64,000 nucleotides of DNA, taken from contig NZ_VUOC01000004.1 of NCBI RefSeq assembly GCF_008386695.1, positions 1,614,327 to 1,678,326 of the forward strand. The letters run 5' to 3'. The notes below the pieces were generated by a model that was not told the DNA's origin, did no database searches, and saw only the letters and a list, made by a program, of their open reading frames with translations. Positions 30,510 to 37,853 of the stretch are shown here, piece by piece; positions within the stretch are counted from its first letter, which is position 1; the number at the start of each line of letters is the position of its first letter. The DNA is from Chitinophaga agrisoli (GTDB taxonomy: Bacteria; Bacteroidota; Bacteroidia; Chitinophagales; Chitinophagaceae). Made by a program: the position numbers and the translations under genes.

Positions 30510-32315
30510 TCAATATCCGGGGTTCTGATACTGCAGCTTATCAGGATCATTGATCGCATCCAGCTGCGTCTGCGGTATAGGCCGCAGATTATTTTTTTCT
30601 GCCACCCGCGCAGCGGCGGCAAGATTATACAGCTTCACACGCTCTACCAGCTTGTTACGGCAGGCAAGATCCGGCCAGCGGGTGCTCTCCCCGCACAGCT
30701 CCCGCGTACGCTCATCCAGGATAAAATCCAGCGTCATATCAGCAACACCCAGATCTACCCACACAGGATTAGCGGTCGTACCTGTATTCCGTTGCCGCAT
30801 CCGGCCCTGACGCGCCTCCAGCTCCGTCTGGCTCAGGCCAGCGCGGTATGCCGCCCGTTGACGTATAGCCAGCACAAGCGGCAGCGCATCAGCAGGCCTG
30901 TTATCGCCTATGGCCGCTTCTGCTGCCAGCAGATAGGTTTCAGACAACTTGGCTATCGGAAAAGGCCGGCCAGATCCATCGTTGGGCGCTTGCCGTTTGT
31001 TATCGTCATATTTTGTCAATGCCGGGAACATCTGTAAAGCCGGCCGCGATGGCAGGTAGAACTCACTGGGTTTGATCACCCTGTAAGGCACGCCCCTGGC
31101 AATAATGGCATCGCCTTCCGCATCAGAGGCAGTCAGCAGGTAAGCGGTATCACCGGGACTGATACCCGCAACATTGCTATTGGTTGCCCGCCACATGGTA
31201 CGGAAACTATTCCCATAACGGCTATCATTGAGCTTATCCGCAAACGCTATATTATACACATAGGGCGTGGGCACAAACTGGCGCAAGGGCCGGCTGTACT
31301 GTATCACACGGTCGCAGGGAAACTTGGCGGAGCCCGCCGGGATAGCCACGCTGTTTTGGTAGTTACAGTTAAACAGGTTCAGGGAGATATTAGCTTTATT
31401 GGCAAAATCGTTACCAATATTGGCCACCTCATTGTCAATAGGGTTACCAGGCGTTCTTTCTACAGACAACAGGATCTCCGGGTTATATTCATTACCTTCC
31501 TTGTTAACGTCCGCAAAATTTGTGAGCAGTGAAGTGCCATACGTACCCTGGTTATCAATGATAGTTTTGGCGGCGTCCCAGGCGCTTTTGAAATCTGTAG
31601 TTTGTTTGGCGGCAGAATAAGCCCGGTATATGTAAGCTTTGGCCAGCATATGCAGCGCGGCCGCTTTTGATAATTTGAATGCGCCGGCAGGACGTGCAGC
31701 CGGCAGGTTCTGGCTGGCAAAAGTAAGATCATCAATAATGGTCTGGTAATTTTTGATGAACAACTGATCCGTTGGCAGCCTGTTAAAACCCTGGAAAGGA
31801 TTTTGGTTAAACTGCAGCTCCCCGCCGCCCAGATCCAGCGGCACCGCGCCAAACTGTGCTACCAGCAGGAAATAATAATAGGCCCTTAAAAACCGCGCCT
31901 CCCCTACCAATACTGCCTTGGCGCCTGCATCCATTTCTACTTCCGGTGCAAACTGGATCAACGCATTGGCCAGGTTGATATTCGCAAAGTTATTGTTCCA
32001 CATCGTAAGCACATGCCCGTTAGTGCTGGGCAATGCATAAGAGGCCATCTCCAGCTCTCCCCCGCCCTGCACCTGGTCTCCATAGGTCCATTCGTCCGTA
32101 CCGGAGTTCAGCAGATACATGCCGCCAATGCTTCCATAAATAAAGCGCAGGCCGGAATACAACGCATTCACGCCATTCTGCAACCCGCTGGGCGTTTTAA
32201 AATAGTCTACCGTAAAAACCGTATACGGTTTTTCCACCAGCTTCTTCTGACAGGACATGGTAAACAGCGAAAGCGTTACCGTCAATATTATGGAGGATAG
32301 ATATACTCGTTTCAT
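30510..32315 (-). CDS. SusD/RagB-like outer-membrane glycan-binding lipoprotein
   Basis: From ATG 32315 the protein has 601 residues and starts MKRVYLSSIILTVTLSLF with lipobox TMSC. The frame can be extended to 32333. SusD marks include ARFLRAYYYFLLVAQFGAVP, KLSETYLLAAEAAIGDNRPA and LDFILDERTRELCGESTRWP. It is longer than the SusD of the mannosidase locus and has an insertion in the middle. It follows SusC with almost no gap and should cap that transporter. Confidence 0.94.
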   Translation of the reverse strand: MKRVYLSSIILTVTLSLFTMSCQKKLVEKPYTVFTVDYFKTPSGLQNGVNALYSGLRFIYGSIGGMYLLNSGTDEWTYGDQVQGGGELEMASYALPSTNGHVLTMWNNNFANINLANALIQFAPEVEMDAGAKAVLVGEARFLRAYYYFLLVAQFGAVPLDLGGGELQFNQNPFQGFNRLPTDQLFIKNYQTIIDDLTFASQNLPAARPAGAFKLSKAAALHMLAKAYIYRAYSAAKQTTDFKSAWDAAKTIIDNQGTYGTSLLTNFADVNKEGNEYNPEILLSVERTPGNPIDNEVANIGNDFANKANISLNLFNCNYQNSVAIPAGSAKFPCDRVIQYSRPLRQFVPTPYVYNIAFADKLNDSRYGNSFRTMWRATNSNVAGISPGDTAYLLTASDAEGDAIIARGVPYRVIKPSEFYLPSRPALQMFPALTKYDDNKRQAPNDGSGRPFPIAKLSETYLLAAEAAIGDNRPADALPLVLAIRQRAAYRAGLSQTELEARQGRMRQRNTGTTANPVWVDLGVADMTLDFILDERTRELCGESTRWPDLACRNKLVERVKLYNLAAAARVAEKNNLRPIPQTQLDAINDPDKLQYQNPGY

Positions 32316-32333
32316 ACAATTCATTTTGATCAA

Positions 32334-35300
32334 TTAAAAACTAAGGTTTGCGCCAGCCAGGAATGACATCGTTGGCGGTGTGGAAGCAGAAATGGTCAAA
32401 GCCCTTGTAGACAGGTTGCCCGGGTTCTGAATACCCTGGTTGCCAGTGCCGGTTGCTTCCGGATCAACACCGCCGGCACGCATGTAAGGAGAATAGATCA
32501 CCCAGGGATTCTGTACAGTGAGGTATATCCGGATGGATTGTGCGCCTACATGCCGCACGATCCTGGGCGAAAAATTATAACCCAGGTTCACGCTCCTTAG
32601 CTTTACAAAAGAGGCGTCATAATAGCCCAGCGTTGTCAGGTCCGTGCCTATAGGTCTGGTGCGCGTCATGGATGTAGGGCTGGGGAAATCATTGGTTGGG
32701 TTCTCCGGCGTCCAGTAGTCTACCTTAATGGTATTCCGGTTGCCGTTCAGCAAAGCGGTATAGGCTGCAAATGGCTGGTGCAGCTGACTTACCAGCAAAC
32801 CGCCAAAACGTGCATACACGACAAATGACAGGTCAAAGCCTTTATAAGCAAAACGGTTGGTGATACCGCCCTGCCAGTCAGCCTGCGAGCTGCCTATCAC
32901 ATGGCGGTCATAATTAGGATCGATCACGCCATCCGGTTTGCCGCCAGGACCACTGATATCCGCGAGTTTTATGTCGCCCGGCAGGTTCCCAAACTTGGCC
33001 GCTTCCGCCGTTTCACTGGTCTGCCATATCCCCAGCTTTGTATAATCATAGATAGCCGTTAACGGCTGGCCAATGAACAACTGGCTGGCAATGTTCTGCG
33101 TAAAACCATCGGTAAGCTTTAACAGCTTGTTCCGGTTAAGGAAGATGTTCAGATCCGTAGACCAGGTAAACCCGTCTTTTGTGCTGATGTTATTGGAAGA
33201 CAGCGCAATTTCCAGCCCCTTATTCTCCATCTCGCCTATATTGGTCAGGTATTGCCCGCGTACCCCGGAGGTAGCGGGTAAGGTAATACCATACAGGATA
33301 TTAAAGGTATTGGCATGATACCAGTCCACGCTACCGGTAATACGGCTGTTAAACAGCCCGAAATCAACGCCCACGTTCACCGTTTTGGTATACTCCCAGT
33401 CCAGGCTGGAATTAGGCAAGGCGGTCAGGTTATAGCCCGATACCACCGTTGGCCCATAGTTGTAACGGGTAATACTACCCAGGCTGCCTACATCGCCTAT
33501 GCCATTATAGGTGGATACCTGCCCCAGCGAAGAATAGGGATTAATGGATTGATTGGATGTCTGACCATAACCAACACGCAGCTTTAAATTAGACAGCCAC
33601 TGGATACCTTTCATAAACGATTCATTACTCGCATTCCAACCTGCTGATATAGCCGGATACCGGTGGTACTTATTGCCCGGCGCCAGGCGGGAAGAGCCGT
33701 CTATCCTGCCCGTAAGCGTCAGCAGGTAGCGGTCATCATAGGAGTAATTAATACGGGCCATATAGGAAAGCAGCGCAAAGGAGCTTTCCGCGCCGGACAC
33801 CACCGGCTTCACATTATTGGAGGCATTGGCCTGGCCAAGATTGTAGAACTGTATAAAGTTTTCATCTATCGAATCTTTACTCACAAACGTATTATGCGTA
33901 TGATCTTCCTGGTAGCTGTACAAACCCGTTACATTGATCCGGTGTTTCTGGGCGATCGTTTTTTCATAGGTCACGATATTCTCCAGCGTATAACCCCATC
34001 CCTCAAAATTGTTCACGCTGGCCGTATTTCCAAGCCGGGCCCTGAAATAGCTGGGATTTTGCGCGTTGTCAGACGATCTGAACTGATCGCTTTCCTGCTT
34101 GCGGTAATCCAGCCCCACATTGATACGGTACTTTAAACCCTCCGCAATCTGCAGCTCGCCGTACAGGGAGTTAAAACTGCGCATACGGGTGATCCTGTCT
34201 ATCCAGTTATTGTTATTATTCTTCAGGAACAAGGGATTGTACTGGCCCACCCGGTCATCCGTATTACCGGTAGGGGACAGCAGCAGTTTGCCATTATCAT
34301 CATAAGCCGGCATCAGCGGGCTTAACGTAAGCAACGGGAACATCGGGTCTACAAACTGGGAGCCATTGGTAACGTTCACGGTGTTCAACGTGTTCAGGCC
34401 TATCTTTATACGTTTGCCCACTTTTGAGTCAATAGTGGCCCGCAGGGAATAGCGCGTAAAATCCTGTCCCGGCAGTACAGCGGTTTCTTTATAATAACCG
34501 CCGCCCAGCGACCAGGAGTTACCGGCGGAGCCGCCGCCAACACTCAGGTTCTGATCTGTTACATGCCCATCTTCGTACATCAGGTCCTGCCAGTCTGTTG
34601 ATCTGCCTGCGGCGATGGACGCCTGCTCTTCCGGCATATAACCGCCCGCATACACGCTTCCATTGCGCAGATCCTGGTACTCCTGCGCGTTAAACACCTT
34701 ATATTTAGTACGTACCTTATTGATACCATAATATCCGTTGTAATTTAACCGCGCCTCCCCTGTCCGGCCTCGTTTGGTGGAGATCAGGATAACGCCGTTA
34801 GAGCCACGGGAGCCATAGATGGCGGTAGCGGAGGCATCTTTCAGTATCTCTACCGATGCTACATCATCCGGGTTGATATCATTGATATTACCACCTTCAT
34901 ACGGGATGCCATCCAGCACCAGCAGCGGGTCATTAGATCCATTGATAGACCGCTCCCCACGGATCCGGATCACCGCGCCAGCGCCTGGTTTGGTACCTGT
35001 CTTTTGTACCTCCAGGCCCGCCGCGCGGCCTTGCAGGGCGCTCTGCAGGTTAGCCACCGGTACTTCGCGTAACGCCCGTTCATTTACAGATACCACGGAG
35101 CCCGTCACATCTCTTTTGCGCTGCGTGCCATACCCCACCACCACGATCTGGTCCAGTTCCTTACTGGCGGTCATCAACCGTATGTTCAATGACCGGCCAT
35201 CGCCTACGTTGATATCCTGGGGGGCATAACCGGTAAAGGTAATGGTGATCGTAGTGGACGCCGGCACGTTTAAATGGAATGTGCCGGAAGAGTCAGTGGT

Positions 35301-35510
35301 TGTTCCTTTATTGGTGCCTTTAACGATTACCGTGGCGCCCGGAACAGACTCTCCTTTTTCATCTATCACCCTGCCGGTCACCCGTTTATCCTGGGCCAGC
35401 AAAGGCGTCTGTATCAGTAGTAATGTGGTGAGCCATATTAATGCAATGGCCATGCAGTTTTTAGCGCATCGTTGCACATAAAACGCAGTGTGTGGAATTG
35501 TTGTTTTCAT
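32334..35510 (-). CDS. SusC/RagA-like TonB-dependent transporter without STN domain
   Basis: From ATG 35510 (MKTTIPHTAFYVQ) the protein has about 1058 residues; the frame reaches 35537. A signal peptide (LIWLTTLLLIQTPLLAQ) is followed by the carboxypeptidase-like domain (VTGRVIDEKGESVPGATVIV), the plug (ERSINGSNDPLLVLDGIPYE, EILKDASATAIYGSRGSNG) and the barrel ending in LAGANLSF. No STN domain is present, which agrees with control by a LacI regulator rather than by a sigma/anti-sigma pair. It should import galactoside-containing oligosaccharides if the nearby GH2 enzyme works on the same substrate (inference). Confidence 0.95.
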   Translation of the reverse strand: MKTTIPHTAFYVQRCAKNCMAIALIWLTTLLLIQTPLLAQDKRVTGRVIDEKGESVPGATVIVKGTNKGTTTDSSGTFHLNVPASTTITITFTGYAPQDINVGDGRSLNIRLMTASKELDQIVVVGYGTQRKRDVTGSVVSVNERALREVPVANLQSALQGRAAGLEVQKTGTKPGAGAVIRIRGERSINGSNDPLLVLDGIPYEGGNINDINPDDVASVEILKDASATAIYGSRGSNGVILISTKRGRTGEARLNYNGYYGINKVRTKYKVFNAQEYQDLRNGSVYAGGYMPEEQASIAAGRSTDWQDLMYEDGHVTDQNLSVGGGSAGNSWSLGGGYYKETAVLPGQDFTRYSLRATIDSKVGKRIKIGLNTLNTVNVTNGSQFVDPMFPLLTLSPLMPAYDDNGKLLLSPTGNTDDRVGQYNPLFLKNNNNNWIDRITRMRSFNSLYGELQIAEGLKYRINVGLDYRKQESDQFRSSDNAQNPSYFRARLGNTASVNNFEGWGYTLENIVTYEKTIAQKHRINVTGLYSYQEDHTHNTFVSKDSIDENFIQFYNLGQANASNNVKPVVSGAESSFALLSYMARINYSYDDRYLLTLTGRIDGSSRLAPGNKYHRYPAISAGWNASNESFMKGIQWLSNLKLRVGYGQTSNQSINPYSSLGQVSTYNGIGDVGSLGSITRYNYGPTVVSGYNLTALPNSSLDWEYTKTVNVGVDFGLFNSRITGSVDWYHANTFNILYGITLPATSGVRGQYLTNIGEMENKGLEIALSSNNISTKDGFTWSTDLNIFLNRNKLLKLTDGFTQNIASQLFIGQPLTAIYDYTKLGIWQTSETAEAAKFGNLPGDIKLADISGPGGKPDGVIDPNYDRHVIGSSQADWQGGITNRFAYKGFDLSFVVYARFGGLLVSQLHQPFAAYTALLNGNRNTIKVDYWTPENPTNDFPSPTSMTRTRPIGTDLTTLGYYDASFVKLRSVNLGYNFSPRIVRHVGAQSIRIYLTVQNPWVIYSPYMRAGGVDPEATGTGNQGIQNPGNLSTRALTISASTPPTMSFLAGANLSF

Positions 35511-36060
35511 ATACGCTATTTTGGGATGATGATCCATGGCAGCAGGTTGCAGGCCGCGGATGGTTGATATTCTATTTGCTGGGCTGCGTCAAACAAGCCG
35601 GAGCATATTACCAACCCGCCTGTTATAGCATCAGGTCAGTATGCCCCCCTCTTTTCATTACGTGGTCTTCCCTTTTGCCAAAGCCGTTCACTACCGGTGT
35701 CCCTTGATGCAAAACATCAAATGCCTGATATTATCCTTCCTCGTTGGCACCCGCCGCTGATAATCAATGTCCGGCGTTATCACCACCCGTACACAAAGCA
35801 TCTGACATTATCCTTTTTCCGTTAGTACCGGACGCTCGTGTAATGCCCTGCATTACCCTTCTCCGTTAGTACCTGGCGCTCGTGTAAATGTCCGGCATTA
35901 TCCTTCTCCATTAGCACCCCTCGCCGGTTTAACGGCAACAATGCCGGCAGCAAAAACGCCATCCCGGACTATCTCATCAGATGGCAGCAAAAACTAAGTA
36001 AAGGGATAGATCATTTCATAACGTTCCTGGTCAAAATAAAGGCGCAGCTATCGCAACCCG
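35511..36060 (-). other. Long 5' leader of the second SusC/SusD operon
   Basis: No gene is seen between the SusC start and the presumed transcript start near 36060. If the promoter at 36067-36074 is used, the leader is about 550 nt, far longer than usual. It holds the 45-bp repeats at 35727-35927 and several short hairpins. It may carry post-transcriptional control (inference). Confidence 0.4.
35727..35927. repeat. Imperfect 45-bp tandem repeats
   Basis: Two adjacent copies of 45 bp (35806-35850 and 35851-35895) share CATTAxCCTT, CCGTTAGTACC and GCTCGTGTAA. A partial copy follows (35896-35927), and weaker copies precede (35727-35774 and 35775-35805). Several units end in TGTCCGG. Copies are joined directly without unique spacers, so this is not a CRISPR. 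No ORF runs through them. Confidence 0.65.
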
Positions 36061-36066
36061 TCAAAA

Positions 36067-36104
36067 CAAATATATACAAAGTTTGAATTGGTGCAACCGA
36101 TTGC
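36067..36104 (-). promoter_or_regulatory. LacI-type operator overlapping the SusC promoter
   Basis: GCAACCGATTGC (36093-36104) is a near-perfect palindrome. On the minus strand it contains the TTG that forms the -33 element, and 19 bp on lies TATATTTG (36074-36067), a perfect TAnnTTTG. A repressor bound here would cover the -33 region of the SusC promoter. Confidence 0.65.
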
Positions 36105-36342
36105 GCGCTTTTTCTCAAAAATTCTTTTTTAAACGGTCTAGAAAGCAGGATTTATCTGTACAGTTTTTCCCCAAAGACAAACCTATACAAGAGCGTAAAA
36201 ACATACTTTCTCGTTTCACAAATTTCTCCTAATTAGCTATATATAAATGAATTACAAAAATATTTCACTCGTGAATAACTAACGTCACACTTCGATAAGC
36301 CCCGCGTTTTTTGCTGGAGCCCGCCAAAAATTACCAGGTGGC

Positions 36343-36354
36343 ACAACCGATTGC
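36343..36354. promoter_or_regulatory. Second LacI-type operator upstream of SusC
   Basis: ACAACCGATTGC keeps the core CAACCGATTG of the other two sites. It lies 250 bp upstream of the first SusC operator, between lacI and the SusC promoter, a spacing that would permit DNA looping. The remaining sequence from 36105 to 36555 is AT-rich and shows no gene. Confidence 0.5.
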
Positions 36355-36555
36355 CTAAGATTGCCCCATATATAGGAAATCTATTTTCCTTAAATCAGCA
36401 TCATATTTAGCATGTAATAACCACCAGATGGGCATTAGACGAAGATGCGCAGATGCCGGGCGGCATGTAGGAAGCATAAAATAAAGACGGAGTACTAAAA
36501 CAAACAATGCGCACGAACGAGCGCCGGGTAAACACCGGCGCCCCTTAAACATATA

Positions 36556-37599
36556 TTACCCCTGATTTTTCATAGATGACTGCCTTACGATCAGATCAGA
36601 TCGCAGCACGATCGTAGTAGTATTATTAATAGGCAAAGTCCCGTTCAAATGGTTCACCAGCAACCGGCCCGCTACCTCCCCCATCTCAAACCCGGAATAC
36701 GCAATGGTCGTTAGTTTAGGGTCTATCACCGTTGATACCGGATCATTATTAAATCCCACAAAAGCTACCTGCTCCGGAATCCTGATCCCCTTTTCCATCA
36801 ACCCCATCATACAGCCAATTGCGCAACTGTCATTGGCTACAAAGATCCCATCTGGCAATGACTTCATTTTCAGGATCCTGGCCGCCTGCTCATACCCTGC
36901 TTCCTGGCTCAGGTTCGTAATGATCACATGATCCTCCCTGAACTTAAGCTTAGCCTCTTCCAGGGCGCTTTTATAACCCGCCAGGCGGTCCCGGTATACA
37001 TTCTGCATCTGGGGCGCCGTAATATGTAATATCTTTTTACACCCCTGTTCGATCAGATGTTTCGTGGCGTCATAGGCTGCCCGGTAGTTATCGATCAGGA
37101 TACTGGTGGCATTTTTATTAGGCATCACCCGGTCAAAAAAGATCACCGGCGTCTTCTTACGGAAGAATTTGTCAAAATGGTCCAGGGTGCTGGTATCATA
37201 GGCCAGGGAAGCCATTAGGCCGTCCACCCGGCTGTTGAACATGGCCTCTGCGCTGTCAGCTTCCTTTAGTACAGATTCCGATGACTGGCTGATTAACAGG
37301 GAATAACCATGCTCATTGACCGTTAATTCAATACCCGCTATCACAGATGACATAAAATGGCTGTTCAACCGGGGAACGATCACGCCAATGGTCTGCGTCT
37401 TCTGCGCACGCAGATTGCCGGCAAAATGATTCCGCCGGTATCCCACCTCATCCGCCAGGTCAAAGATCTTTTTCTTCGTCTTGGCGCTGATCCTGGGATG
37501 ATCCTGTAAGGCACGGCTCACCGTGGCCGGCGATATCTTAAGCCGCTTGGCAATATCATAAATGGTGATCTCTTTTTCGTTACCGTTTCCATTTGCCAT
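36556..37599 (-). CDS. LacI-family transcriptional regulator
   Basis: The 347-residue protein has the N-terminal LacI HTH (TIYDIAKRLKISPATVSRAL, about residues 11-30) with hinge helix (NHFAGNLRAQ) and a periplasmic-binding-protein-like effector domain (QTIGVIVPRLNSHFMSSVIA, ISQSSES, DGIFVANDSCAIGCMMGLME, VAFVGFNNDPVSTVIDP). It should bind the GCAAYCGRTTGC palindromes found upstream of itself and of GH2 (37659) and upstream of SusC (36093, 36343), so it controls its own locus. The inducer is probably a sugar freed from the substrate glycan (inference). Confidence 0.93.
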   Translation of the reverse strand: MANGNGNEKEITIYDIAKRLKISPATVSRALQDHPRISAKTKKKIFDLADEVGYRRNHFAGNLRAQKTQTIGVIVPRLNSHFMSSVIAGIELTVNEHGYSLLISQSSESVLKEADSAEAMFNSRVDGLMASLAYDTSTLDHFDKFFRKKTPVIFFDRVMPNKNATSILIDNYRAAYDATKHLIEQGCKKILHITAPQMQNVYRDRLAGYKSALEEAKLKFREDHVIITNLSQEAGYEQAARILKMKSLPDGIFVANDSCAIGCMMGLMEKGIRIPEQVAFVGFNNDPVSTVIDPKLTTIAYSGFEMGEVAGRLLVNHLNGTLPINNTTTIVLRSDLIVRQSSMKNQG

Positions 37600-37658
37600 A
37601 CGATCGTTGTTATGGGGAATTTTATTTAGCTAAAGTAAAAATAATTTGGAGAAATTGC

Positions 37659-37670
37659 GCAATCGGTTGC
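37659..37670. promoter_or_regulatory. LacI-type operator between lacI and the GH2 gene
   Basis: GCAATCGGTTGC is the reverse complement of the SusC operator. It lies between the divergent lacI and GH2 genes. On the plus strand its TTG could serve as -33 with TACTTTTA (37686-37693) as a weak -7 element for GH2; on the minus strand it overlaps the region upstream of TACTTTAG, a candidate lacI promoter. One site can thus control both genes. Confidence 0.65.
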
Positions 37671-37853
37671 ATCTTTCGGGAAAAATACTTTTATTGAGTG
37701 AAGTTTAATTACCTGTCATGATCATACGATCTGCCGTTTGATAACGCCGCCGTCCGGCAGTGCCGGCTGTTAGTTATAACACCGGTTACCGTTTGATAGT
37801 GTACCGCAGCCCTCCGGCTGTTTCAAATGCATTACTAATACCGTAAATCTTCT

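Noticed and set aside
35727-35927. CRISPR array
   Set aside because: The 45-bp units are joined directly without spacers, are imperfect, and no cas genes are nearby.
36355-36552. 65-codon minus-strand ORF between lacI and the SusC leader
   Set aside because: It overlaps a LacI-type operator region, has no protein-like composition and no promoter.
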